Shown piece by piece: positions 8,246 through 16,282 of a stretch of DNA of 64,000 nucleotides. The first letter of the stretch is position 1, and each line of letters opens with the position of its first letter. Source of the stretch: Paenibacillus oceani. Lineage in GTDB: Bacteria; Bacillota; Bacilli; Paenibacillales; NBRC-103111. Location: the NCBI RefSeq assembly GCF_014705615.1, contig NZ_JACXJA010000001.1, positions 248,001 to 312,000 on the forward strand. Direction: 5' to 3'. The notes below the pieces were generated by a model, which did no database searches, was not told the origin of the DNA, and saw only the letters and a program-made list of their open reading frames with translations. The position numbers and the translations under genes are program-made.

Positions 8246-9289
8246 ATGAACGACGAACCAATCGCTCTGGAAGAATGGCGGCAGCTGTTCGAAGCGGCTA
8301 TACAGTTCAAGAAACAAGCAAGCTGGGAATGGATGGAGGACAAAGATTACTTTGCCGTCACGGACCCGTATACGGGGGAGATCGGGTACTGCGTCACTTT
8401 AGGCGCGGGAGGAATGGATTACGGTCTGAATGTGTATCTGGGCCAGACCGCACCTTTGTTTCTTCAGGAAATTCGCAGCGACTTCGATACATTTAAGGGA
8501 GACAGCAAGGAAGTCATGTTCAGCGCGAGAGCGATCTATGTCAATTTCGAGGATCGAACCAAACTGGACAAGAAGGATCTGAGTCTGATCCGCGAGCTCG
8601 GCTATAAATTCCGTGGCTCTAACGAGTGGCCGCAATTCCGCAACTATTCGCCGGGCTTCGTCCCTTGGAGCTTGACTCGGGAAGAGGTCCGCTTCTTGAC
8701 TGTCGCACTGGAACAAGCGTATGAGGTGGCGGACCGGTTCCGGCAAAATGACAAGCTTTACTTCGGGCACGACGAAGCGGATGAAGGCATAGGGGAGAAA
8801 CGTCTGCACCGGGTTCCTCGTCAAACCCCAGAAGGCATCTTCTGGCAGGACGAATGGCTTCCTTGGCGTGCCGAAGGAAGCCTGATCGGGCCTTACACGT
8901 TTCCGGACGAGCTGGCTCTCCGACAGTGCAATAAAATAAAACAGTCCCGCGAAGTCTGGCAAACCGACTTCGATTATGCGAAGGTAACGATCGGCGGGCG
9001 GGGAGAACGCCCATTCTATCCGCGCTTATGTATATGGGTGGACGGGAAAACGTCGATGATTATCAGCGCCCAGCTTGCGGAGCAGGCAGACTGCCGGGAG
9101 GAATATGTGAGACAGCTGATCGAGCTGTTGAAGACGATGAACCGCAAACCCGCCCGAATCGAGGTCGGTTCCGTCAAAGCCTATTATGCCTTAAAAATCA
9201 GCGCGGAGCAGCTTAGCATCCCGCTTCGGTTCCATTCGCGACTGGACGCTCTGCTGGACGCCAAGGAAGCGATTAACGAAAGCTTCTAA
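8246..9289 (+). CDS. Conserved hypothetical protein, two-part cytoplasmic
   Basis: 347 residues, no signal peptide or membrane helices. The N-terminal half (about 20-140) has alternating strand-like and helical segments around GYCVTLGAGGMDYGLNVYLG, and the C-terminal half (230-347) contains a PRLCIWVDGKTSMIISAQL strand segment and a helix RQLIELLKTMNRKPARIEVG. This pattern recalls the DUF7309/DUF6930-type proteins of Firmicutes, but the assignment is from memory and not firm. The ATG is preceded by GGAGTTGAGG. It stands alone and ends in front of a bidirectional terminator. Confidence 0.6.
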   Translation: MNDEPIALEEWRQLFEAAIQFKKQASWEWMEDKDYFAVTDPYTGEIGYCVTLGAGGMDYGLNVYLGQTAPLFLQEIRSDFDTFKGDSKEVMFSARAIYVNFEDRTKLDKKDLSLIRELGYKFRGSNEWPQFRNYSPGFVPWSLTREEVRFLTVALEQAYEVADRFRQNDKLYFGHDEADEGIGEKRLHRVPRQTPEGIFWQDEWLPWRAEGSLIGPYTFPDELALRQCNKIKQSREVWQTDFDYAKVTIGGRGERPFYPRLCIWVDGKTSMIISAQLAEQADCREEYVRQLIELLKTMNRKPARIEVGSVKAYYALKISAEQLSIPLRFHSRLDALLDAKEAINESF

Positions 9290-9313
9290 GCCGCCCGCTG
9301 GCAGACACACGAC

Positions 9314-9356
9314 AAAAAAACGTTCCCGCACTTACGTGATCAGGAACGTTTTTTAT
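9314..9356. terminator. Bidirectional terminator between 8246-9289 and pbuX
   Basis: Stem AACGTTCC (9319-9326) with GGAACGTT (9343-9350), flanked by seven A on the left and six T on the right, so it works for transcripts from both sides. Confidence 0.85.
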
Positions 9357-9360
9357 TGGT

Positions 9361-10650
9361 TCAGGGATGACTTTCGGCGACAGCCGGCTCCTCATTAGGC
9401 TTCGTAATAAACAGATTTAGGCCGATCGCCGTCAGTGAGCCGGTGACGATCCCGTTTTGCAGCAGCATTTTAGCGAAATCCGGCAGTTGATCGAACATTT
9501 GCGGCAGCACCGCGGACCCTAGACCGACGGCAATGCTGCATGCGGCGATCAGCAGGTTCCTCTCTTGGCGGAGATCGACCTCCGACAAGATCGAGATGCC
9601 GGAAGCGGCCACCGAGCCGAACATGACGATCATCGCGCCGCCAAGCACGGCGTTCGGGATCACCGTCGTCAGTGCGGCCAGCTTCGGCAGCAGCCCGAGC
9701 AGCACCATAATGCCGCCCGCGGCGAAGATGACGTCCCGGGATTTGACGCGGGTGAGCGCGATCAAGCCGACATTTTGCGAGAACGCCGTATAAGGAAAAG
9801 CATTAAAGAAACCGCCGAGCATGATGGCGAGACCTTCGGACCGAAGACCGTTCACGATCTGCTTCTGCTCGACTTTCTGGTCCGTCGCCTTCCCGACTGC
9901 CAAATAAACGCCGGTCGACTCGACCATGCTGACAATATTAACGAGTATCATCGTGAAGATCGCCGTTAGGCTGATCTCCGGCATGCCGAAGTAAAAAGGC
10001 TGGGCGATGCTGACCCACGAAGCGTCCGTCACTGACGAGAATTGGACGATGCCCATAAAATAACCGGCCACCGTTCCGACCGCCAGTCCAACGAGTACCG
10101 AGATGGCCCGGATAAACCCTTTGGCAAACCGGTTCACGAGCAGGATCACGATTAACGTAACGAGCGCAAGCAGCAGATTGCGCGGCATACCGAAGTCCGG
10201 GCTCCCTTGGCCGCCCGCCGCATTGTTCATTGCAACCGGAATAAGCGATAACCCGATAATCGTGACGACCGATCCGGTCACAACCGTCGGGAAAAACCGC
10301 AGCAGCTTCCCATACAGAGGCGCGGCCAGCACGACGAACAAGCCTGACAAAATAATCGCCCCGTACGCGGTGGCCAAATTCGAGGTAGAGGCGATCGCGA
10401 TGATCGGACCTACGGCGGTGAAGGTGCAGCCGAGCACAACCGGCAGGCGGCTGCCGAAATATTTGGAGCCCATCACCTGCAAAATCGTGGCGATTCCGCA
10501 CGTAAACAAATCAGCCGCGATCAAATAAGCCATCTGCTCGCTGCTCAGCTTCAGCGCTCCCCCTACAATAAGCGGAACGATAACCGCGCCCGCGTACATG
10601 GCGAGCACGTGCTGAAACCCTAGTGTAATCACTCGCTGCTTGCTTAGCAT
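9361..10650 (-). CDS. pbuX: Xanthine permease (NCS2 family)
   Basis: 429-residue nucleobase:cation symporter-2 with about 12-14 hydrophobic segments. Family signatures are QHVLAMYAGAVIVPL near 13-27 and the NCS2 segment FNAFPYTAFSQNVGLIALT near 283-301 (Q-N in the NxGxxxxT-type motif). It imports xanthine for salvage by the phosphoribosyltransferase encoded immediately upstream: the xpt stop (10651-10653) abuts the pbuX ATG (10648-10650), so translation is probably coupled. The operon is preceded by a guanine-class riboswitch, in agreement with the Bacillus xpt-pbuX arrangement. Confidence 0.93.
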   Translation of the reverse strand: MLSKQRVITLGFQHVLAMYAGAVIVPLIVGGALKLSSEQMAYLIAADLFTCGIATILQVMGSKYFGSRLPVVLGCTFTAVGPIIAIASTSNLATAYGAIILSGLFVVLAAPLYGKLLRFFPTVVTGSVVTIIGLSLIPVAMNNAAGGQGSPDFGMPRNLLLALVTLIVILLVNRFAKGFIRAISVLVGLAVGTVAGYFMGIVQFSSVTDASWVSIAQPFYFGMPEISLTAIFTMILVNIVSMVESTGVYLAVGKATDQKVEQKQIVNGLRSEGLAIMLGGFFNAFPYTAFSQNVGLIALTRVKSRDVIFAAGGIMVLLGLLPKLAALTTVIPNAVLGGAMIVMFGSVAASGISILSEVDLRQERNLLIAACSIAVGLGSAVLPQMFDQLPDFAKMLLQNGIVTGSLTAIGLNLFITKPNEEPAVAESHP

Positions 10651-11259
10651 CTACACCTTCTCCTTGATCCGGGACACGGAAGGCTCGTCTTCTATGAAGT
10701 TAATTTCACCCGGCGACATCGACGATATGCGGGCCAGCGAATGAACGCGCACGCCTCTTTGCTCCAGCAAGCCGCGGCCTTCCTGGAAGCTCTTCTCAAT
10801 GACGCAGCCTACTCCCACAAGTTCCGCTCCGGCCTGCTCCACGATATCGACCAGCCCCAGTAGGGCGGCTCCCGTCGCGAGAAAATCGTCTACAATGATG
10901 ACTTTATCGCCCGGGCCCAAATATTTTTGCGAGAGACTGACCTGGTAAGTCTCCTGACGGGTGAATGAATGAACGGGCGCCGAATACACCTGCTCGGAGA
11001 GCGTCACCGCCTTTTTCTTTTTCGCGTATAAAAAAGGAACGCCCAGCGCGATGCCGGCCGCCATCGCAAACTGAATGCCGCTCGCCTCGATGGTGAGCAC
11101 CTTGGTCACAGGCCGGCCGGCGAAGATGCGCGCGAACTCCTGCCCGATCTCCAGCGCGAGCTGCGTGTCTACCTGATGGTTCAGAAAGGAATCGACCTTA
11201 AGCACCGTGTCGGACAAGATGAGCCCGTCTTGGCGTATTCGTTCTTGAAGTACTTTCAT
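10651..11259 (-). CDS. xpt: Xanthine phosphoribosyltransferase
   Basis: 202-residue type I phosphoribosyltransferase that converts xanthine and PRPP to XMP. The PRPP-binding loop VIIVDDFLATGAAL is at 120-133 and the hood-region SGIQFAMAAGIALGVPF at 60-76. Length and sequence style match Bacillus Xpt (194 residues). AAAGGAG stands ahead of the ATG. It is first in a two-gene purine salvage operon with pbuX; the transcript carries a 330-nt leader with riboswitch and terminator. Confidence 0.95.
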   Translation of the reverse strand: MKVLQERIRQDGLILSDTVLKVDSFLNHQVDTQLALEIGQEFARIFAGRPVTKVLTIEASGIQFAMAAGIALGVPFLYAKKKKAVTLSEQVYSAPVHSFTRQETYQVSLSQKYLGPGDKVIIVDDFLATGAALLGLVDIVEQAGAELVGVGCVIEKSFQEGRGLLEQRGVRVHSLARISSMSPGEINFIEDEPSVSRIKEKV

Positions 11260-11275
11260 TTCGCAACCGACGCTC

Positions 11276-11357
11276 CTTTAAGAGGTTGTTCAAAAAGTCC
11301 ACTTTGATCACGAAACCGATCAGGAAGCCTGCTCGACATCGAACCGGACTTTTGGAA
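11276..11357 (-). repeat. Imperfect hairpin element just before the xpt ribosome site
   Basis: On the minus strand GTTCCAAAAGTCC (about 11345-11357) can pair with GGACTTTTTGAAC (about 11286-11298) around a 45-base loop. It lies after the attenuator terminator and ends at the xpt Shine-Dalgarno. The terminal sequence resembles ends of small transposon-derived repeats, so a MITE-like insertion is possible, but no second copy is seen in this window. Confidence 0.4.
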
Positions 11358-11381
11358 CACGTACTTGAATGGTTTAACGAT

Positions 11382-11430
11382 AAAAAGGGACAAACTTCTT
11401 GAGCGGTTCCTCAAGCGAAGCTTGTCCCTA
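11382..11430 (-). terminator. Riboswitch-controlled intrinsic terminator of xpt-pbuX
   Basis: Minus-strand stem AGGGACAAGCTTC with GAAGTTTGTCCCT, extended inside by CTTGAG/CTCAAG, followed by TTTTT at 11386-11382. It lies about 75 nt after the purine aptamer, as expected for an expression platform that stops transcription when ligand is bound. Confidence 0.85.
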
Positions 11431-11501
11431 CGGGTTGATTCCCTTATGGTGTACGCGAACAGGGCCTGTACCGCCGAATGAACGGTTACGGGCGCACTCG
11501 C

Positions 11502-11580
11502 TCTCCACTCATAGTCGGACAATTACGATGGTTATCCGGTAGAAACTTATTGGGCCATATTCCCAACATTATAGGAGTCA
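11502..11580 (-). ncRNA. Purine riboswitch aptamer, guanine class
   Basis: Read on the minus strand, the three-helix purine aptamer is complete. P1 is ACTC/GAGT. P2 is TTGGG/CCCAA around loop AATATGG. The core is GTTTCTACCGG. P3 is CGGATA/TGTCCG around AACCATCGTAA. The closing core is GACTATG. The discriminating pyrimidine in GACTAT is C, the guanine/hypoxanthine type (adenine switches have GATTAT). It precedes xpt-pbuX and a strong terminator, so high guanine should switch the operon off. This reading is by eye against the known Bacillus xpt aptamer. Confidence 0.95.
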
Positions 11581-11597
11581 TTTCAATTCTATGTTGT

Positions 11598-11626
11598 ATC
11601 ATACACACTCCACTTCTCCGATTCAA
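11598..11626 (-). promoter_or_regulatory. Sigma-A promoter of xpt-pbuX
   Basis: Minus strand TTGAAT (11621-11626), 17-bp spacer, TATGAT (11598-11603). Predicted transcription start near 11591, 11 nt ahead of the aptamer. Confidence 0.75.
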
Positions 11627-11690
11627 GAGGGAAATATTGATTTTTCGACAATATTCGAGAATTTCCGGCATGTAGCCGTTCACAAGCAGC

Positions 11691-11731
11691 AAAGACCCCC
11701 GCAACCCGCCAGCAGCGGGAGCGAAGGTCTT
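11691..11731 (-). terminator. Likely terminator after the nitroreductase gene
   Basis: Minus strand AAGACC ... GGTCTTT with inner CCCGC/GCGGG pairing, 23 bp after the nitroreductase stop. The U-tract is short, so efficiency is uncertain. Confidence 0.55.
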
Positions 11732-11753
11732 CGTATCGGAAGGAGGCTGGCGG

Positions 11754-12416
11754 TTATTCCGCTGGCATCTCGTTGTAGAACGCGACTTCCTGGAGCGGCA
11801 GACGGGTGGTCGGGTGGCCGGGGCTCGCCGCCTTCCCGATCGCTACCAGCATAACCGGAGCGTATCGATCAGCGATGGCGAACGCCTCGACCAGCTTCGC
11901 CTTGTCATAACCGCCCATCGGTACCGTATCGTAGCCTTTGGCCCGGGCGACAAGCATAAGCTGCATCGCGACCAACCCTCCGTCCGTATAGACGATTTGG
12001 CGGGCGACTTCCGGGGGAAGCTTCGAGTACATGCCGACCGTGCGTTCGATAAACGATTTGGCGGTGTCAGCCGGCATATAACCTGCTTCTACGGCCTGGG
12101 TGTAAATGGTTTCGGCTTTCTTATAGCTCTCGACATCGCCCAATATGGCGATCACCGCCGAAGCGTCTACGACCTGCTGCTGATTGTAAGCGATCGGCAG
12201 CAGCTTCTGCTTGAGCTCCGGCGTATCGATCACCAGAAACCGCCATGGCTGCAGGTTCGACGAAGATGGTGCGAGGACGGCTTGCCCCAGAATCTCGTTC
12301 ATCTCCTCGCGGGAAATCCGTACCGACGGGTCATACGCACGTACCGAACGACGCTCCCGGATTACGTTAATAAAAGGCTGCTGCTCCGTCGCTTGAATCG
12401 TTTGAGCCTGTGTCAT
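11754..12416 (-). CDS. Nitroreductase family flavoprotein
   Basis: 220-residue FMN-dependent nitroreductase-like oxidoreductase. The FMN phosphate loop RERRSVRAYDP (20-30), the APSSSNLQPWRFLVI segment (49-63) and the C-terminal GYDTVPMGGYD (160-170) are characteristic. These NAD(P)H-dependent dimers reduce nitro groups, quinones or flavins; the physiological substrate cannot be read from sequence. The gene lies downstream of, and in the same direction as, an Rrf2-type regulator, with a 275-bp gap carrying three ACTGTGC repeats that could be the operator. The ATG has AAGGAGG upstream. Confidence 0.88.
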   Translation of the reverse strand: MTQAQTIQATEQQPFINVIRERRSVRAYDPSVRISREEMNEILGQAVLAPSSSNLQPWRFLVIDTPELKQKLLPIAYNQQQVVDASAVIAILGDVESYKKAETIYTQAVEAGYMPADTAKSFIERTVGMYSKLPPEVARQIVYTDGGLVAMQLMLVARAKGYDTVPMGGYDKAKLVEAFAIADRYAPVMLVAIGKAASPGHPTTRLPLQEVAFYNEMPAE

Positions 12417-12534
12417 TATAATTCCTCCTTAGTTGATAGGGATTTCTGTACCAAGAAAAGCTACCTCTTACGCAGCGTCATTCATCGTGGTAAGTGCTTC
12501 GTTTAGAAGCTTTTCTTATACTGAGTATAATTAG

Positions 12535-12646
12535 GCACAGTTAAAAGCAAAGAAAGGAGCTTGCCGCACCGGAACCGCTTTTGTTCTGTGTTCATTCTCG
12601 CACAGTATCACTCGAAAAAGATCAACTGTTACTGATATTGCACAGT
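12535..12646. promoter_or_regulatory. Three GCACAGT repeats, candidate Rrf2 operators
   Basis: GCACAGT occurs at 12535-12541, 12600-12606 and 12640-12646 (ACTGTGC on the minus strand). Two copies sit in dyads: CTGTG N10 CACAG around 12586-12605 and ACTG N8 CAGT around 12631-12646. The first copy lies just upstream of a minus-strand TATACT, a possible -10 for the nitroreductase gene. Binding by the adjacent Rrf2 protein is inferred. Confidence 0.45.
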
Positions 12647-12691
12647 ATAGTACCAGACAGCCGGTTCTGTCAACTCCTGATCTTTCCTTGC

Positions 12692-13144
12692 TCATACGGA
12701 TGTGTCTGCGTTCAGTCTTTTCGCCAGATCGGCAATGGTGTACCGGCCCAACACTTCGCGCATGCTCCGGTCCATCTCGCCCGTAATCTCGTTGTAGATC
12801 GCCTTCATCTCTACCCCGAACGGATGCGTTCCGGCCGACTCCTTGATCCCATAGCACAGCGGACTGCTGACTTGAAATGCTTGGTATACTTCCTCAAGCG
12901 TAATCGACTCCGGCTCCTTCTTCAGCCGGTAACCGCCGTCCCGGCCTTCCCGCGTATCGAGAAATCCTTCCTTCGCGAGAACGGCCAAAATTTTGCGCAG
13001 CAAAGTCGCTTCCGACTTCAGGTACTGGGCGATTTCTACGCTTGGACACGTCTGGATGTTTTCTTTGGACAAAATGATCAGAGCTTGAACCGCAAGACCA
13101 AACCATTTGGGATGATAATTGCCCGTACATTTCTCCAATTCCAT
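12692..13144 (-). CDS. Rrf2 family transcriptional regulator
   Basis: 150-residue Rrf2-type dimeric winged-helix regulator. The HTH covers about residues 28-58 (SVEIAQYLKSEATLLRKILAVLAKEGFL), followed by the wing DTREGRDGGYRLKK and the family-typical ITLEEVYQAFQ helix. Cysteines occur at 6 and near 33 and 97, but not in the spacing of IscR/NsrR iron-sulfur ligands, so redox sensing through an Fe-S cluster is not supported. The ATG at 13144 follows GGGGAGAGGATAAG; longer open reading upstream lacks a ribosome site. It probably regulates the downstream nitroreductase and itself. Confidence 0.85.
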   Translation of the reverse strand: MELEKCTGNYHPKWFGLAVQALIILSKENIQTCPSVEIAQYLKSEATLLRKILAVLAKEGFLDTREGRDGGYRLKKEPESITLEEVYQAFQVSSPLCYGIKESAGTHPFGVEMKAIYNEITGEMDRSMREVLGRYTIADLAKRLNADTSV

Positions 13145-13329
13145 CTTATCCTCTCCCCTCGTGTCCCATTGTATGCGCCAGCCATACTTTCCTGCATTGT
13201 ACCGTGATCCGGCGGTATGGGCAAGAGGCAAACCTTGCTGCGTCCCGCAAACCGGATTCCGCCAAAGGTGGACGGCAGGCCGCCGCCACCCGTGCGACGC
13301 CCCTACTTGCTGTCCTCTTCCTCGGCTCA

Positions 13330-13896
13330 TTACTCTTCACGGTAGTCCTGCACGATCACTTCCACTTCTCCCGTCTCGGGATGCATCACAAATCCGTGAA
13401 CCGGGATCGCTTTCGGAAAAAGCGGATGTCTCCGGATCATCTTTACGCTGTGCATGACGCCATCCTCGGCCCGGTCGAAGCCCCGCAAAAACTTCTCCAT
13501 CCGGATGCCGGATTTCTCAAGCGTATCGAGCACCAAGGGATCGATACCTTGCTCGACGAATTTGGAAACCATCCGTCCTGTGTCGATCTCTGTCATCCCG
13601 CAGCCATGATGACCGATGACGAGCACTTCGCGGGCTTCCAGTTCATAGACGGCGACCAGCAGGCTGCGCATGGCGCTGCCGAACGGCTGGGTCAGAATCG
13701 CTCCGGCATTTTTGATAAATTTCGCATCCCCGTTTTTGAAGCCGAGCGCTTTCGGGAGCAGCTCGCTAAGGCGCGTATCCATACAGGTCAGCACCGCTAC
13801 TTTTTTATCCGGGTATTTGTCGGTCAAGTAGTCTTCGTAACCTTTCTCTTCTACGAATTTCTTATTGTATTCCAATAGGCTTGTAACGATCGACAT
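13330..13896 (-). CDS. Beta-class carbonic anhydrase
   Basis: 188-residue zinc enzyme interconverting CO2 and bicarbonate. The metal and catalytic residues of the beta class are in place: C38, D40 and R42 in CMDTR, and H96 with C99 in the GHHGCG segment. The ATG at 13896 follows GTGAGGAGGATACGG; the extra in-frame codons upstream have no ribosome site. The size fits the short YtiB-like beta enzymes of Firmicutes. Monocistronic; neighbours give no pathway link. Confidence 0.93.
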   Translation of the reverse strand: MSIVTSLLEYNKKFVEEKGYEDYLTDKYPDKKVAVLTCMDTRLSELLPKALGFKNGDAKFIKNAGAILTQPFGSAMRSLLVAVYELEAREVLVIGHHGCGMTEIDTGRMVSKFVEQGIDPLVLDTLEKSGIRMEKFLRGFDRAEDGVMHSVKMIRRHPLFPKAIPVHGFVMHPETGEVEVIVQDYREE

Positions 13897-14080
13897 CCGT
13901 ATCCTCCTCACATGCTGCTTGCGGCATCCCGTCCGGACAGGCAGACCCGTTCGGCCTGCCGCATCCCCTCCGAACCGGAACACCTTCATTGCAATCTAGC
14001 ATTTATTCTATATGCACCTAGCAAAATCTACAACACCCCTCGCTGCAAATGCATGCCACACTACCGGTTAGATCGACGGC

Positions 14081-14122
14081 AAAAAAGAGCTGTCCGGAGC
14101 TTGCCGCTCCCGATGACAGCTC
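14081..14122 (-). terminator. Intrinsic terminator of the MFS gene
   Basis: Minus-strand stem GAGCTGTC (14114-14121) with GACAGCTC (14087-14094), then TTTTTT (14086-14081). It lies 18 bp past the MFS stop. Confidence 0.85.
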
Positions 14123-14139
14123 CTTGCGAGACGGACCGT

Positions 14140-15318
14140 CTACTCGACGACCTTCCTCGATGCCGATACGAAATAAACGAAAAACAAGCTGCACACCACC
14201 GCAATAAAGCCGTATCCGCCGAAAATATCGAACTTGGACGACAAATAGCCAAAGCCCAAGCCGATCCCCACATGGACCACATTCTCTCCAAGCGACTGGA
14301 ACGAGCCGATCGTCGCCCTCATGGACGAATCCGTCCGGTGGTGCAAATATCCCGCAGCGAGCGGCTCCATCACGCCGGCAAACAAACAGATGACGGACAT
14401 CGCCGCCAAGCTCCCCCAGTCCTTATACAGCGATAAGTACGCGAAACCGGCGGCAAGCACGGCGGTCACAGCCGACATCAGCACTCTGTGGCTGAACCGG
14501 CGTGTCAGCCTATAGGCCAGAACGTTGCCCGGCAGCCTCAGCAGAAACATCCCCGCCGAGAACAAGCCGAAGTAGACAACCGGAACATGCAGCCGCTCCA
14601 AATATATTTGCCAAAATTCGTCGAGATAGCCGATCGCAGCCCCCGTCACCATACCGGACAGCAAAACCAGGCGCACCCCCGGACGATGCCGGAAAAACTG
14701 AAGCGAAGCGGTCACATAAACGCGCACCGGAATCGGCTCTTCTCCCGTTTCTTCGCCGCTCCTTGCAGGTTCTTGCAGCAGCAGCGATATCGCGAGAGCG
14801 CCGCACATCGCCGTGAAGGAGATCCAGTAATTGAGCTCAAACCCGAATCGGCTCGCCAACACGCTGCCGCATAATGCGGCAAGGATGGTAGCGGCGATAT
14901 CGAGCGCATTGAGCCGGCCGATGTACTTCTCAAATTCGCGCTCCTTGCCCTCGTGCAGCAACGAGTCGTAGAGCATGGCGTGCTCCGCCCCGCTGCCGGC
15001 CGATCTTGCAAGGGCCGCAAGGAATACGACAAGCACAAAGTGCCAGAACGCCGTCGCATACACCAGCAGCAAAAACTCAACGCATCCCAGAAGAGCGCCC
15101 AGCACAAGCATCGGCTTGCGGCCCCGCCGGTCGGCGATAATGCCTGTCGGAACCTCGGTCAGGACGACGGTAACGGCAAACAAAATCTCGGTATAGACGA
15201 CCATCTGGATGGTCATGCCTCTCTCTTCCCAGAACAATCTCTCGATCACATAAGCAGGGATGAGGCTGGAACAGAAGCGGATGACGTACAATTTCCACAC
15301 ATTGGACCGATCGTCCAT
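14140..15318 (-). CDS. Major facilitator superfamily transporter
   Basis: 392-residue 12-helix MFS protein. The loop 2-3 signature is TGIIADRRGRKPML (about 58-71), and a central cytoplasmic loop of about 25 charged residues (EPARSGEETGEE) separates the two six-helix bundles. The pattern fits drug/proton antiport families; the substrate cannot be assigned. The ATG follows AGAGAGGAG. A strong terminator closes the unit and no regulator is adjacent. Confidence 0.85.
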   Translation of the reverse strand: MDDRSNVWKLYVIRFCSSLIPAYVIERLFWEERGMTIQMVVYTEILFAVTVVLTEVPTGIIADRRGRKPMLVLGALLGCVEFLLLVYATAFWHFVLVVFLAALARSAGSGAEHAMLYDSLLHEGKEREFEKYIGRLNALDIAATILAALCGSVLASRFGFELNYWISFTAMCGALAISLLLQEPARSGEETGEEPIPVRVYVTASLQFFRHRPGVRLVLLSGMVTGAAIGYLDEFWQIYLERLHVPVVYFGLFSAGMFLLRLPGNVLAYRLTRRFSHRVLMSAVTAVLAAGFAYLSLYKDWGSLAAMSVICLFAGVMEPLAAGYLHHRTDSSMRATIGSFQSLGENVVHVGIGLGFGYLSSKFDIFGGYGFIAVVCSLFFVYFVSASRKVVE

Positions 15319-15465
15319 ACAGCGGGCTCCTCTCTAATAACCGGTTTGGGTCCATCCTCAATCCGGTTTAGGGAGGCGCTCGCGGGCAACAGGTTCCTAA
15401 CGATTAGCAGGGAGGTCGGGCATAGGTCATCGTTGCGATCTCCTTTCAAAAAGTATCCTCATCCA

Positions 15466-16143
15466 TTAATTCGGGTGGTCTTTGCGGTACAGCTCGCGGC
15501 TTTTGTAGCCGGCCCCCATGATCATCTTCATCTCGTCCCGCCGCTTCGCGATCGTCTCCTCTTGCTTGGCGCTGTACACGTAACGGGCCCAGTCTTTGCG
15601 GTACCCCGGGGTCAGCGACGAATAAAACGTAAGCAGCTCGGGGGAATCGCTTAAATCTTGTTCGATATTCGGGATGAGCGCGATATAATCGTCCACCTTC
15701 TGACTCGGCTTCGCAGCAGTCTGCGCCTTGCCCTGGGCTTCCTCCTTGAATCCGACGACTGTAAACACATCGTCCAAACCGACCATTCGCGCAAATTTGA
15801 CCGAGCTTGTCCCGATATAGCCGTCCTCGTCGCTGCCCAGCCCTTCAAGCAGGTCGTCGCGGTGGATGAAGGTCGGATACACTTTGTTCCCTTTTTTCGG
15901 ATACGCAGCGAACAGATAACCGCCTTTGCGAAGATTCGCCTGCCGGATTACGCGGTTTACCAGTTCCTTCAGAGATTCCATATCCAGCACGAAAGCGAAA
16001 ATAAGGTCATACGCCCGATCCTCGGGAAGCTCCGTATCGTAACCGGTCAGCTCCGCAAAGTAGTCCGATCCTTCCGGCTGATTCAAGATGACGGCGTACT
16101 CGTATTTATGAAGGTTTAGCTTGTCTACGATCGATTTGGTCAT
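15466..16143 (-). CDS. YdeI/OmdA domain protein with DUF3052-like N-terminus
   Basis: 225-residue cytoplasmic protein in two parts. Residues 1-120 resemble the DUF3052-type fold (DLIFAFVLDMESLKELVNRV, then KGGYLFAAYPKKGNK). Residues 150-225 contain the YdeI/OmpD-associated (OmdA) signature LTPGYRKDWARYVYSAKQEETIAKR followed by a helical end. OmdA proteins are linked to cell-envelope stress and bacteriocin protection in other bacteria, but the mechanism is not defined. The start has GGGAG upstream. Monocistronic. Confidence 0.75.
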   Translation of the reverse strand: MTKSIVDKLNLHKYEYAVILNQPEGSDYFAELTGYDTELPEDRAYDLIFAFVLDMESLKELVNRVIRQANLRKGGYLFAAYPKKGNKVYPTFIHRDDLLEGLGSDEDGYIGTSSVKFARMVGLDDVFTVVGFKEEAQGKAQTAAKPSQKVDDYIALIPNIEQDLSDSPELLTFYSSLTPGYRKDWARYVYSAKQEETIAKRRDEMKMIMGAGYKSRELYRKDHPN

Positions 16144-16233
16144 GATGGTTCTCCCGTTTCCTTTTGTGGTTGGATACTACACCAAGTATAGCAGGCCCCT
16201 TGTCCAATTTCTAAATAAATGCGGCTCCCGCGC

Positions 16234-16272
16234 AAGAAAGCCCCGATCCCGCCTGAGACGGAACCGGGGCTC
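16234..16272 (-). terminator. Intrinsic terminator of the 22163-16283 operon
   Basis: Minus-strand AGCCCCG (16265-16271) with CGGGGCT (16239-16245), followed by TTCTTGCG. It lies 12 bp after the AraC-type gene. Confidence 0.75.
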
Positions 16273-16282
16273 GTGTGGAGTT

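Noticed and set aside
11256-11522. 88-codon open frame upstream of xpt
   Set aside because: It runs through the terminator and the end of the purine aptamer; the RNA structure explains the sequence.
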